Below, in pieces: positions 47,574 through 56,287 of a stretch of 64,000 nt of DNA. Below the pieces are notes generated by a model. That model had not been told where the DNA came from and made no database searches. It saw nothing but the letters and a program-made list of their open reading frames with translations. The stretch spans positions 62,001 through 126,000 of the forward strand of contig NZ_FUYV01000010.1 of the NCBI RefSeq assembly GCF_900168165.1. Direction: 5' to 3'. A program made the translations under genes and the position numbers. The stretch is from Alkalitalea saponilacus. GTDB taxonomy: Bacteria; Bacteroidota; Bacteroidia; Bacteroidales; Marinilabiliaceae. Each line of letters opens with the position of its first letter. Position 1 is the first letter of the stretch.

Positions 47574-48105
47574 CTTGCATTGCTTCTTGAAAAGGATCGC
47601 CCTTACGTTTTATAAAAATGGAGGTGATTAAACCCACGATAAATCCTTTAAATATTCCATCAATGATTGAAGAAATGAAAAGAACCCACGGATTTGCATT
47701 CATTTCAAGGCTGTCGCGCATTTTTTCTACATAGGATTCGGAAAATCCTGTGGCAAGCATTGCCTCTTCGGAGTGTGCTATGAAAACATCTTTTAATCCC
47801 GGATCAAAAACCTGTAGCATTAAGAAATAAAAGAAACCCGTAATGATTCCTGAGTACATTGAGATTCTCACTCCAAACCCCAGGCATTTTCCGTAACTGA
47901 TGTGTCCACCCAAAACCTGATCACGATATTTTTGAGTAAATACCGAAATCAGCACAGCAAAAATAACCCAGTTGAGCATTAAAAAGGGAGAGACGAAAAG
48001 CCCGCCACCCAAATATATGATTATAAGCAAAGCAGTTTGCGCGGCTCCAAGTTTGGCTCCACTGGATAAAATGAATTGCGTTTTATTTAGTTTATTTTCA
48101 GTCAT
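47563..48105 (-). CDS. DUF4199-family membrane protein
   Basis: 180 residues with four hydrophobic segments (about 14-32, 36-53, 78-98, 148-170); GGHISYGKCLGFGVRISMYS in the middle and FIVGLITSIFIKRKGDPFQE at the C-terminus are characteristic of DUF4199. The family is a Bacteroidota one without an assigned function; it often precedes a glycosyltransferase of this type, as here. Confidence 0.85.
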   Translation of the reverse strand: MTENKLNKTQFILSSGAKLGAAQTALLIIIYLGGGLFVSPFLMLNWVIFAVLISVFTQKYRDQVLGGHISYGKCLGFGVRISMYSGIITGFFYFLMLQVFDPGLKDVFIAHSEEAMLATGFSESYVEKMRDSLEMNANPWVLFISSIIDGIFKGFIVGLITSIFIKRKGDPFQEAMQDVQ

Positions 48106-48446
48106 AGGTAATTTAAAACGATGTTATGATGAAATGCAATATTTGACCTTTCTAGTTTAATTACATTCGCTAAAATACACATTTAAGCCGATTATTTAAT
48201 GTCATTGAAGTTACTTTTTAAAAAGCGATTTCAGGGGAATTGATTTCTTAAACCCTGAAAACATTCAGTTCCTACTTCTTCTTTGATTCAAATAAGTGGG
48301 AATAAAAAGCATTGAGAAAACTTTTGCGAACTAATTCTCGGATTTTTGTCTAGCCAGGGATCGTTTTTTTGTCCCTATAAATTGTTGACTTCTCGTAACA
48401 TCCGTTTAAGGGATGAAAAAAAGCGAAAAAAAAAGTGTCAAAGTCC
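48106..48446. other. Intergenic region before the SRP RNA gene
   Basis: About 340 bp, AT-rich. No supported gene; the -33 box of the SRP RNA promoter begins at 48447. Confidence 0.5.
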
Positions 48447-48476
48447 TTGCCATAATAGTAATATTTTCTACTTTTG
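48447..48476 (+). promoter_or_regulatory. Promoter of the SRP RNA and tRNA array
   Basis: TTG (48447-48449) and TACTTTTG (48469-48476), 19 bp apart, fit the Bacteroidota -33/-7 consensus. Transcription would start close to 48482, the first base of the SRP RNA stem. Confidence 0.8.
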
Positions 48477-48479
48477 TCG

Positions 48480-48580
48480 CCGGGTAAGTCCTGTACGACC
48501 AGCTCCTGCTGAACTCCCCCAGGGCCTGACGGCAGCAAGGGTAGGCGGTCGAAGCGGTGCGATGCAGGTAGCTTACCCAC
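48480..48580 (+). ncRNA. ffs: Signal recognition particle RNA (4.5S-type)
   Basis: About 100 nt. The terminal stem joins GGGTAAG (48482) to CTTACCC (48572-48578). The Ffh-binding domain IV is recognised from CTGCTGAACTCCCCCAGGGC and CTGACGGCAGCAAGGGTAGG. Short bacterial SRP RNA without Alu domain; it binds Ffh and guides membrane proteins to FtsY. Confidence 0.93.
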
Positions 48581-48582
48581 CT

Positions 48583-48656
48583 GCCAATGTAGCTCAGTTG
48601 GCCAGAGCAGCTGATTTGTAATCAGCGGGTCGGGGGTTCGAATCCCTCCATTGGCT
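48583..48656 (+). tRNA. tRNA-Thr (anticodon TGT)
   Basis: Acceptor GCCAATG pairs with CATTGGC; anticodon loop TTTGTAA between CTGAT and ATCAG. CCA is not encoded. It starts only 5 bp after the SRP RNA stem. Confidence 0.95.
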
Positions 48657-48702
48657 CAGAAAATAACAAGACAATGGTTTTGTTTTAATTAAAAGATTGT
48701 TT

Positions 48703-48788
48703 GGGGGGATACCAAAGTGGCCAACTGGGGCAGACTGTAACTCTGTTGTCTTACGACTTCGGAGGTTCGAATCCTCCTCCCCCCACCA
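48703..48788 (+). tRNA. tRNA-Tyr (anticodon GTA)
   Basis: Acceptor GGGGGGA pairs with TCCCCCC; anticodon GTA in CAGACTGTAACTCTG; a long variable arm (GTTGTCTTACGACTTC) as expected for a class II tRNA. CCA is encoded (48786-48788). Confidence 0.95.
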
Positions 48789-48793
48789 ACAAT

Positions 48794-48866
48794 GCGGGAA
48801 TAGCTCAGTTGATAGAGCATTAGCCTTCCAAGCTAAGGGTCGCGGGTTTGAGTCCCGTTTCCCGCT
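48794..48866 (+). tRNA. tRNA-Gly (anticodon TCC)
   Basis: Acceptor GCGGGAA pairs with TTCCCGC; anticodon TCC in TTAGCCTTCCAAGCTAA. CCA is not encoded. Confidence 0.95.
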
Positions 48867-48871
48867 CAATT

Positions 48872-48906
48872 AAAGCCTGATAGTTTTAACTATCAGGCTT
48901 TTTTTG
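48872..48906 (+). terminator. Intrinsic terminator of the tRNA array
   Basis: Arms AAAGCCTGATAGTT and AACTATCAGGCTTT around TT, followed by T6. Closes the SRP RNA-tRNA Thr-Tyr-Gly unit. Confidence 0.85.
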
Positions 48907-49448
48907 AATCAATCCTAAAAGTTTGGAGATTAGGGGATCACATCCTAAGTCTGGATCTAAGTATAGATTTTACAAAATCTATAGAGGAAGATCGGATCAT
49001 ATCAAAAAAATGGTTTTCGCCCATCTCTCTTATTCTTAATTAATTCTGTTAAAATGTCAATTTGTTATTGCCATTTCTATTTATCTCTTGTAAATTGAAA
49101 ATATATATCAAATAGTTAAACAATTATGAGGTGTTGTTTCTTTAACATACAAGGTGTCACTGTAAGTAATCAGATGCAAAAATACCTGATGTTTTAATGA
49201 CTGATAGTTCTCTAGTGTTGCTTTTTAAATGGTGGAGATGGTGTTGATTTATAATCACGCATCTGTTTTTATTGCTTTAACTTCCGGAATGTTAAAATGT
49301 AAGGAGCTCTAATTATTAAAAATATTGAAAACATTTTTGATAGATACATATTTTTTCTATCTTAAATGTATGAACCGATTCCTTGAAGGTCAGGGCGAAG
49401 ATATTTGGGTTTCAAACTGAAAGTAAGGATAACAAAAGAAGGAGAAAG
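48907..49448. other. Intergenic region between the tRNA array and algH
   Basis: About 540 bp, AT-rich and without a supported gene. AAAGGAGGA-like sequence (about 49438-49447) precedes the ATG at 49449. Confidence 0.5.
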
Positions 49449-50042
49449 ATGAGGAATATAGACTTAAATATTTTTCAGGCAACCCATTCAAAACTGCATC
49501 CCGAAAAAGGTCGCATTCTGATTGCTGAACCTTTTTTGCAAGGTCCCTATTTTGCGCGTTCAATTATTCTCATAACCGAACACAGCGAGGAGGGGACTGT
49601 TGGATTTGTTATCAATAAATCTACAGATGTATATCCCGATGAGGTCATTGACGATCTGTTTAATTTCAGCGGCGAGTTGTTTATAGGAGGCCCTGTTTCC
49701 TCAAATACACTGCATTATCTTCACACTTTGGGAGATCTTGTACCGGGTTCCATAAAAATTACCCCTTCCATATATTGGGGAGGTGATTTTGAGCAAATTA
49801 AAAAGTTAATTAATAAGGGAATGGCCACAAACGAGTCGGTGAGGTTTTTTGCCGGCTATTCAGGATGGTCTCCCGGACAACTTGAGCATGAAATTTCGGA
49901 GAAGTCATGGATTGTATCTACTCTGGAAGACAAGCAAATTATGGTGTCCGATACGTCCAATATCTGGAAAGAAACTATGGAAAACCTGGGTGATGTTTAC
50001 CGCACCTGGTCCAATTTTCCTTCCAATCCTGCTTTTAACTAA
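49449..50042 (+). CDS. algH: AlgH/YqgE-family protein (DUF179)
   Basis: 197 residues from the ATG at 49449 (preceded by GGAGAAAG); an in-frame TTG 66 bases upstream adds unlike residues. GRILIAEPFLQGPYFARSII, VGFVINKST, LFIGGPVSSNTLHYLH and FFAGYSGWSPGQLEHEI are the conserved DUF179 blocks. The biochemical function is not established. Confidence 0.9.
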   Translation: MRNIDLNIFQATHSKLHPEKGRILIAEPFLQGPYFARSIILITEHSEEGTVGFVINKSTDVYPDEVIDDLFNFSGELFIGGPVSSNTLHYLHTLGDLVPGSIKITPSIYWGGDFEQIKKLINKGMATNESVRFFAGYSGWSPGQLEHEISEKSWIVSTLEDKQIMVSDTSNIWKETMENLGDVYRTWSNFPSNPAFN

Positions 50043-50897
50043 TCATTTGAGATTCCCTGAAATGCTTTTGTAGAGTAGTAGAGCTGTTCTTGTGTAGTAA
50101 CGTCGCTCTCTGAATCCTGCAACCCACCTTATCCCGTTAATCGAATTGGTGAGAAACAGTTCATCGGCATCCAAGAGTTCATCCTCTGTGGCTCCTGTTG
50201 TCTGAATGGACTTTATTTTGTTGGCCTCTGCCGCATCCAGAACTTGTTTCCTGAAAATTCCTTCCACGCAACCCGATGATATTAACGGCGTGAAAAGCAC
50301 CCCATTTTTCACCCAAAAAAGATTGGAACTGATGGATTCAATGATTTTCCCGCTTCCATTGATGATGAGCGAATCGTCAGTCCCTTTCTCTTTGTTGTAA
50401 ATGCCTGCCAGAATATAAACATGGCACCCAATGGTTTTAAACGCGGAAACAGGGGAGGGGAGTTTTGGAAAATCCCTGTACAGATCAATAAAAATCCCCT
50501 TTTCGGCGAATTGATACCCGGTTTGCTTCATGTCTGCAGCCTCAATTATCCATGATGCTGTAAGGTTTTCCGGCGTGTATAACCCACCGTCTTTTCTGAA
50601 AACTGTAATTCGTATGCGGCTGTCGTAAAACAACCTGTTTTTTACCACCAGGTTTTGGATGGAAGACTTTAATTCTGATGATGATGGAAAGCCTTTCAGC
50701 GAGAATTTCAGCACGCTCATGGCCTGAATTAATCGGCTGTAGTGATGGCTCCAAAACAGTGGTTCTCCTTTTTGAAACCGTACGGTTTCAAAAAGTCCGT
50801 CTCCATATCGAAATGCACGATTTTGTGAAGTAAACAGTGGTGTATCCAATAATTGAAGAACACCATTCACCACCAGATATTTTTTTTCTGCTTTCAT
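50043..50897 (-). CDS. Class IV aminotransferase (PabC/BCAT/D-amino-acid type)
   Basis: 284 residues. N-terminal FRYGDGLFETVRFQKGEPLF (about 28-46), the PLP Lys expected near AFKTIGCHVYILAG, and NGSGKIIESISSNLFWVKNG. The fold-type IV family includes 4-amino-4-deoxychorismate lyase and branched-chain aminotransferases; the sequence alone does not decide. It is followed by a rhomboid gene on the same strand. Confidence 0.88.
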   Translation of the reverse strand: MKAEKKYLVVNGVLQLLDTPLFTSQNRAFRYGDGLFETVRFQKGEPLFWSHHYSRLIQAMSVLKFSLKGFPSSSELKSSIQNLVVKNRLFYDSRIRITVFRKDGGLYTPENLTASWIIEAADMKQTGYQFAEKGIFIDLYRDFPKLPSPVSAFKTIGCHVYILAGIYNKEKGTDDSLIINGSGKIIESISSNLFWVKNGVLFTPLISSGCVEGIFRKQVLDAAEANKIKSIQTTGATEDELLDADELFLTNSINGIRWVAGFRERRYYTRTALLLYKSISGNLK

Positions 50898-50905
50898 TTA
50901 CAAGA

Positions 50906-51523
50906 TTACCTAAAAGAGGTCAACTGCTCAATAAAGTGGAGAAACAGTTTTGGCTCGTAGAACAGTGGGAATATAAAACCGTACACGGCTCCCCAAAAGT
51001 GAGCATCATGTCCAATGTTATCTACCTGTTTTCTGGCCATGTGCGCAGAGTACCAAAGGTACAGCACGCCAAAAATAATGCCTGGAATTCTGATGAATCC
51101 AAACAGATAAACCGGATTGTAGGGGTCGAAAAATATGGCGGCAAAAACGATGGCCGAAACGGCTCCCGAAGCTCCTACAGCATTGTAATTTGGGTTGTCT
51201 TTATGCTTAATCAGCGAGTAGAAACTGGAAAATGCCAGTGCCGAAAAGAACAGTATCAAAAACCGGACTTCAGTCATTCCCGGGAGAAAATGGTCAAAGT
51301 AGAACAGAACAGCTGTTCCAAATGACCAAAGCACGAACATATTGATGAACAGATGAATCCAGTCACCATGCAGAAAACCGTGAGAAAATAGTCGCAGATA
51401 CTGTTTGCGGTGTACAATGCTCCACGCATTAAACTGGAATCTCGACATTAATTCAGGCCTGTTAAAAGCCAGAAAACTGACAATACAAATTACAACAATT
51501 AGAATGATATGAACTGAAAGCAT
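50906..51523 (-). CDS. Rhomboid-family intramembrane serine protease
   Basis: 205 residues with six hydrophobic segments. The catalytic dyad is Ser119 in VGASGAVSA and His175 in HFWGAVYG (HxxGxxxG). HGDWIHLFINMFVLWSFG (about 52-69) has the conserved rhomboid His and Asn residues. It cleaves transmembrane substrates in the inner membrane; targets unknown. The ATG is adjacent to the HolA stop codon. Confidence 0.92.
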   Translation of the reverse strand: MLSVHIILIVVICIVSFLAFNRPELMSRFQFNAWSIVHRKQYLRLFSHGFLHGDWIHLFINMFVLWSFGTAVLFYFDHFLPGMTEVRFLILFFSALAFSSFYSLIKHKDNPNYNAVGASGAVSAIVFAAIFFDPYNPVYLFGFIRIPGIIFGVLYLWYSAHMARKQVDNIGHDAHFWGAVYGFIFPLFYEPKLFLHFIEQLTSFR

Positions 51524-52530
51524 TAATGTAATATTTTATAAATCATTTCCTTTAATAAATCTTCATGCGAGGTGTTGGTGTTGCCAAATCCCTTTGATTT
51601 CATGTCATATTCCCTTAATATGGAGATGATTTGTGCCACTTTTACACCGGAATAGTTTCTGGCTCCGTTTTGGTAGTCGGTTACGAAAAACGGGTTGATC
51701 TTCAGCTCCGAAGCCACCACCTGTTTGCTTTTGTCCTTAAGATAATGATAGGCCAGAAGTTTCTGGAAATAGTTGAAAAGGATGGCGGTAATGGCCGGAA
51801 CCGGATAGTCTTTAGGGTTGGCTCCAAAGGCTTTGATGATGCGATTGGCTCTGGAAACATCTTTAGAAATAATGGCTTTTTGAAGCTCAAAAGGGTTATA
51901 CTCTTTACTGATGCCGATGTTTTTGGCCACATGGTCGGAGGTGATGTGGGTATTTCCCGGCCCCATGGCCACGATGAGCTTATCGGCAGCTTGAACAACC
52001 TTCTCCAGTTCCAGCCCCAAAAATTCGATGAGCATAACCGAAGCTTTCGGTTCAATGGTAAGTCCCCGCTCCTTCAGATAGCTGTTAACCCATTGTCCCA
52101 TTTGATTGTCGTAAAGCTTAGCCGATTCAAATACCACTATGGACTTGTTTTTCTTAATGGCCGCAGCAAGTTTAGAGCGGCCGTCAAGCTTTTTGTACTT
52201 ATAGTTTAGAACCAGCACTGTTGAGCTTAAAGGTGCTTTTACATAGCTTTCCAGGGTGTCAATTTTATCAAGATGCTGAGCCTCCCGCACGATGATAACC
52301 TGACGGGGTGAACCCATGGGGAATCGCCTTGCAGTGTGTATGAGGTTAACTACATCCGTGTCTTTCCCGTAAACTACGGTTTCATTAAAAGCCTTTTCTT
52401 CCTCTTTTAATGCGTGTTTTTGAATGGTTTCCGATATTTTGTCAATAAAGAAAGGCTCTTCTCCATGCAAAAGATACATCGGTGCAAAATCCTCGTTCTT
52501 TATTTTGTTGATTAATTCTTCAAACTTCAT
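51523..52530 (-). CDS. holA: DNA polymerase III delta subunit HolA
   Basis: 335 residues. PMYLLHGEEPFFIDKISETI (about 17-36) with the Walker-A-like HGEE segment, FPMGSPRQVIIVREAQHL and YNPFELQKAIISKDVSRANR are typical of HolA, the clamp-loader subunit that opens the sliding clamp. Confidence 0.93.
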   Translation of the reverse strand: MKFEELINKIKNEDFAPMYLLHGEEPFFIDKISETIQKHALKEEEKAFNETVVYGKDTDVVNLIHTARRFPMGSPRQVIIVREAQHLDKIDTLESYVKAPLSSTVLVLNYKYKKLDGRSKLAAAIKKNKSIVVFESAKLYDNQMGQWVNSYLKERGLTIEPKASVMLIEFLGLELEKVVQAADKLIVAMGPGNTHITSDHVAKNIGISKEYNPFELQKAIISKDVSRANRIIKAFGANPKDYPVPAITAILFNYFQKLLAYHYLKDKSKQVVASELKINPFFVTDYQNGARNYSGVKVAQIISILREYDMKSKGFGNTNTSHEDLLKEMIYKILH

Positions 52531-52557
52531 AAGATGTTATATGCGGTGTCTGCCGTT

Positions 52558-53334
52558 TTAACTGTCAAACTTCAGATGTTTTACCGATCTCCCGTTATTG
52601 ATGATTTCCTGAAGAGCTTCAACTCCGATTTTTATGTGGTCATCTACAAAATCGCGCGTTACCATTTGGTCACTTTCAGCGGTTTTAATTCCTGTTGAGA
52701 TCATCGGCTGATCGGATACCAGCAACAAAGCTCCGGAAGGAATGGAATTAGCAAAACCTACAGTAAAAATGGTGGCAGTTTCCATGTCAATGGCTAATGC
52801 CCGCGTTTTTGTTAGATACTTCTTAAAACGCTGGTCGTATTCCCACACTCTTTTGTTGGTGGTGAATACAGTTCCGGTGAAGTAATCCCGTCCTTTATCG
52901 CGGATGGCTGAAGATACTGCTCTTTGAAGACTAAACGCCGGTAGAGCAGGAACTTCCGGTGGCAGATAATCATCAGATGTACCATCGCTGCGTATGGCAG
53001 CGATTGGGAGAATCAGATCTCCTAATTTGTTTATATTTTTAAGCCCTCCGCATTTTCCTAAAAAAAGTACTGCTTTGGGATCAATGGCACTCAACAGATC
53101 CATGATGGTTGCAGCATTGGGACTTCCCATTCCAAAATTAATGATGGTTATGCCATTGGCACTGGCGTTTGGCATGTTATGGCCTTCTCCGAGAATGGGA
53201 ACATCATACCATTTGGAGAAACGTTCAACATAGTTCGAGAAGTTTGTTAGTAAAATATAGTCGGTAAACTGATCCAGCGGCCTTCCGGTATAACGGGGAA
53301 GCCAATTATCCACAATTTCTTTTTTTGTTCTCAT
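52558..53334 (-). CDS. amn: AMP nucleosidase
   Basis: 258 residues from the ATG at 53334; the longer frame to 53445 overlaps the divergent gene and its extra residues are not family-like. NFGMGSPNAATIMDLLSAID and FLGKCGGLKNINKLGDLILP are nucleoside-phosphorylase-fold motifs, RALAIDMETATIF carries the ribose-binding Glu, and VSDQPMISTGIKTAESDQMV is characteristic of Bacteroidota AMP nucleosidases. It hydrolyses AMP to adenine and ribose 5-phosphate. Confidence 0.92.
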   Translation of the reverse strand: MRTKKEIVDNWLPRYTGRPLDQFTDYILLTNFSNYVERFSKWYDVPILGEGHNMPNASANGITIINFGMGSPNAATIMDLLSAIDPKAVLFLGKCGGLKNINKLGDLILPIAAIRSDGTSDDYLPPEVPALPAFSLQRAVSSAIRDKGRDYFTGTVFTTNKRVWEYDQRFKKYLTKTRALAIDMETATIFTVGFANSIPSGALLLVSDQPMISTGIKTAESDQMVTRDFVDDHIKIGVEALQEIINNGRSVKHLKFDS

Positions 53335-53439
53335 ATATTTTCGTTTTTTCGAAACTCCTTTTGCAAAACTGCCGTTTTGTGAGCACACTAAGATAAAGGA
53401 TTTTGCTGATTTTATTGTAATTTTGAGGAAATTTGAAAC

Positions 53440-53895
53440 ATGCAAAAATTAAATCTTCCACCCATTGAGGCCAAAATTACTTTAGAAGGTAACCGTCAAC
53501 GGATTTTCGATATCATCCGCAAAAAATATGTGGCTTTGACCCCAGAGGAATGGGTCCGTCAACATTTTGTTCACTACCTTTTAAGCCTGGAGTACAGTGC
53601 CTCATTAATGGCTGTGGAAAAATTGGTGGTGGTAAATGAATTAAAGCAGCGTGCAGACGTTGTTGTTTACAACAAGAAACGAGCTCCTGTGATGATTGTT
53701 GAATGCAAATCACCTACAGTTCCTTTAACCAACGATACATTGGCACAAGCGGCACGTTATAACATCCGGCTTGGCGTTTCTTTTCTGGTTATCACCAATG
53801 GGTTAAATCATTACTGCATCAAGATTAACCGTGAAACCGGGAAAGCTGAAGTGATGAATGCTTTACCGACAATTGATGAGGTTGAAAATGGTTGA
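53440..53895 (+). CDS. HsdR N-terminal-like PD-(D/E)XK nuclease-domain protein
   Basis: 151 residues. The restriction-type core is RADVVVYNKKRAPVMIVECK with the D...E-x-K residues (about 69-87), after an N-terminal helix (FDIIRKKYVALTPEEWVRQH). Similar single-domain proteins are frequent in Bacteroidota beside housekeeping genes and are not part of a complete type I system; no hsdM or hsdS is present here. Function unknown. Confidence 0.85.
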   Translation: MQKLNLPPIEAKITLEGNRQRIFDIIRKKYVALTPEEWVRQHFVHYLLSLEYSASLMAVEKLVVVNELKQRADVVVYNKKRAPVMIVECKSPTVPLTNDTLAQAARYNIRLGVSFLVITNGLNHYCIKINRETGKAEVMNALPTIDEVENG

Positions 53896-54423
53896 TTAAT
53901 TCCCTCCCTTTATCAACTGAAAAAGAGCCTCATCTTCCCAGCCTTTCAGGGTTTTTAACCACTCTTTTCTGATGCCAATTTTTTGAAATCCGTTTTTGGT
54001 AAAAAGTTCAATGCTTGCTTGGTTGGTTACAGCAATATTGCAGTACAGCTGGTGTATTCCCAAATGGTTGAAGCAGTAATCAATAAATAGATTCAGGCTG
54101 CTTGAGGCATAACCTTTCCCTCTGTATGATTGATGAATCATAATCCCAACTCCGGCACGGTTATGATAGGGGTCGAAATCGAAGAGATCAATCATTCCAA
54201 TGGTTGATCTGTTTTGCGCAGCCAAATCTATCATTAATCTGAGCTGCTTGGTCTGGTACAGATCCAAAGAACTGGATTCAATGTATTTTTTTAATTGATA
54301 TTTACTAAACGGGACAAGCGTGTTTCCTGCCTGCCATATTTCCATGTTGTTTTCCCACTGATAGAGAATATCAATGTCTTGGGGTTCAACAGCACGTAAG
54401 ATTAACACATCGTTTTTAATCAT
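53896..54423 (-). CDS. GNAT acetyltransferase, RimJ/RimL-like
   Basis: 175 residues. VGIMIHQSYRGKGYASSSLN carries the acetyl-CoA loop (QSYRGKGYA, about 98-106), followed by HQLYCNIAVTNQASIELFTK and NGFQKIGIRKEWL. Substrate unknown; its start overlaps the end of the neighbouring gene by 8 bp. Confidence 0.87.
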   Translation of the reverse strand: MIKNDVLILRAVEPQDIDILYQWENNMEIWQAGNTLVPFSKYQLKKYIESSSLDLYQTKQLRLMIDLAAQNRSTIGMIDLFDFDPYHNRAGVGIMIHQSYRGKGYASSSLNLFIDYCFNHLGIHQLYCNIAVTNQASIELFTKNGFQKIGIRKEWLKTLKGWEDEALFQLIKGGN

Positions 54424-56020
54424 TCTTTACTGATGCTTCAGGTGATTTTTGCAATGTGACCGGTTGAATATAGAACGCGCGGTTCCGCGTTCCATAAACA
54501 TCCCGTAACGGGATGTTTATTTCGTCCGTGTGGGTTTTAAAGCCTTCAAGTTCCATTTCAAGCCTGTATCTTCTGCCCGCCGGCAGCACTGCAACAAATT
54601 TCCCCGATAGCGAATTTGGCCTGTATACGCCTTGTATCATATTTGTTTCCACATCATAAATTCTGACAATGCAATCTATTGCCGGTTTGTTTCCCGGGGT
54701 GTATATGTGGCTTGCAAGGACAGCCAGAGACCTGTCATCATCAGCCGGGAAGGATATCAGGTAAATATCTGTAGCACCCATTCCTTCGGGTTGACGTGAA
54801 GAGTAATATACTCTTTGTCCGTCCGGAGTTGGGATGTAAAACAGATCGTCGTCCGGTGTGTTGATTGGATACCCAAGGTTTTCAGCTTTGCCCCATTCAC
54901 CTTTCTCATTCAATGTGCTTCGGAAAATATCAAATCCCCCCATGGAATTATGTCCTTCTGATGCGAAGTAGAGGGTTTGCCCATCAGCATGAATATGGGG
55001 GCTTTCTTCATCGTAGGGGGTATTAACGTTTGGCCCTGCATTAATTGGTTCTCCCCAGGTTCCATCTGGCAGGCGGTGCGAAATGTATATGTCTTTTCCA
55101 CCAAAGCCTCCTGGTCTGTCGCTGACAAAGAAGATGGTGTTTCCATCGGGAGATAAACTGGCGTGGGTCTCGTTAAACTGGCTGTTAATCGGTAACGGGA
55201 ATGGCTCGGGTTCACCCCACTCTCCAAAACGAAACCTGGTTTGGTAGAGATTTCCAATCATTCCGTCGTTTTGGAAAAAGATCAGTGTTTGTCCGTCGGC
55301 GCTTACGCTTGCCGTAGCTCTGTTTCCAAAATAGAGGCCGGGTAATTCAAGCCTTTCAGCAGATGTCCAGGCTCCATTTCTCCAATGGGAGACGTAAATC
55401 CCTTCAAAGTATCTGCCATCCTGATCTTCCATATCTTGCTGAGGGCGATTTGAGGTAAAGAAAATTGATGATTCGTCCAGAGAAACCACCGGACTATGCT
55501 CATCAAAAGGGGTGTTGATGGCTCGGCCAAGTGAGGTTATGTCAAAATTTACAGGATTTTTGATCAACTCGATGGCGTTTATGCTATAATTACGCTCCCT
55601 ATTTATGGCATCAATGATTTCGCTTTGTGAGGAACGGACGTTTTCCAGCAGATAATCATAAATCTTTATAGCATCATCAAACCGATACAGCAAGTGATAA
55701 GCCTGGCCGAGATAAAATCTTGACTCAATGGCTTGCTGAGAAGGCCTGCGCTCGAATGGAGTATTCTGTTTAGCAACGGTAAGTAATTCCATGGCGGTTT
55801 CGGCTCCTCCAGGGATATTCAAATAGGCAATGCCTGCGACCAGGTATACTTCGTCTGGTACACTTTCGGCTCTGAAAAGAGGCTGAAGCAATTCAATGGC
55901 GTCGAGATATCGTTCCGCATCAATATGGTTGCGTGCCTGGCGTATGGTGCGGCTTTGTCCGTCTAATTGAATATAGCCCGCTGAAAGAAGCAGGATGATG
56001 ACTATAATTTTTCGTATCAT
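54416..56020 (-). CDS. Exported TPR and PD40 beta-propeller protein, PorE-like without an OmpA domain
   Basis: 534 residues. Signal peptide to about 21 (AGYIQLDGQ), TPR-like helices (about 25-155), then PD40 propeller repeats (about 175-430): FTSNRPQQDMED, FFQNDGMIGNLYQ, FFVSDRPGGFGGKDIYIS, YFASEGHNSMGGFDIFRS and YSSRQPEGMGATDIYLIS. A short carboxypeptidase-like beta domain (about 445-520) follows. In PorE-type proteins an OmpA peptidoglycan-binding domain comes next; here it is missing. Likely periplasmic or outer-membrane associated. Confidence 0.85.
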   Translation of the reverse strand: MIRKIIVIILLLSAGYIQLDGQSRTIRQARNHIDAERYLDAIELLQPLFRAESVPDEVYLVAGIAYLNIPGGAETAMELLTVAKQNTPFERRPSQQAIESRFYLGQAYHLLYRFDDAIKIYDYLLENVRSSQSEIIDAINRERNYSINAIELIKNPVNFDITSLGRAINTPFDEHSPVVSLDESSIFFTSNRPQQDMEDQDGRYFEGIYVSHWRNGAWTSAERLELPGLYFGNRATASVSADGQTLIFFQNDGMIGNLYQTRFRFGEWGEPEPFPLPINSQFNETHASLSPDGNTIFFVSDRPGGFGGKDIYISHRLPDGTWGEPINAGPNVNTPYDEESPHIHADGQTLYFASEGHNSMGGFDIFRSTLNEKGEWGKAENLGYPINTPDDDLFYIPTPDGQRVYYSSRQPEGMGATDIYLISFPADDDRSLAVLASHIYTPGNKPAIDCIVRIYDVETNMIQGVYRPNSLSGKFVAVLPAGRRYRLEMELEGFKTHTDEINIPLRDVYGTRNRAFYIQPVTLQKSPEASVKND

Positions 56021-56175
56021 AAAGGAATTAGGTTGTTTTATTAGAATTGATGCTTAAATTTACAAAATATTGTTTCTACAAAACAACTAATTCTTATTGA
56101 AAGTTTACGAATGGCTTTATCTGGTTGATGAAACATATGAATTGAGATAGATTTGGCTTCTTTGTGATGTTGCGA

Positions 56176-56203
56176 ATATTTAACCACGAATGTGGTTAAA
56201 TAT
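56176..56203. promoter_or_regulatory. Palindrome between the PD40 and sialate-esterase genes
   Basis: Perfect 12-bp arms ATATTTAACCAC and GTGGTTAAATAT around GAAT, in the region between divergent starts (56020 and 56288). It could be an operator for one or both genes or a cruciform; no regulator is identified. Confidence 0.4.
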
Positions 56204-56287
56204 GGGTCTTGATAAATTGTGATCGCATTTCATGATTGATAATCATATTTTTTGTATTTAACCTGCATTATTATTTAACTACACCTC

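Noticed and set aside
48346-48621. 91-residue plus-strand frame over the SRP RNA
   Set aside because: It overlaps the SRP RNA and tRNA-Thr and has no protein-like features.
48594-48869. 91-residue minus-strand frame with DSNPRP-like residues
   Set aside because: It is antisense to the three tRNA genes; DSNPRPADYKS and NLRSRKTTEL are the known artefact of translating tRNA genes on the wrong strand.
51631-52209. 192-residue plus-strand frame
   Set aside because: It is antisense to holA, whose frame has recognisable motifs.
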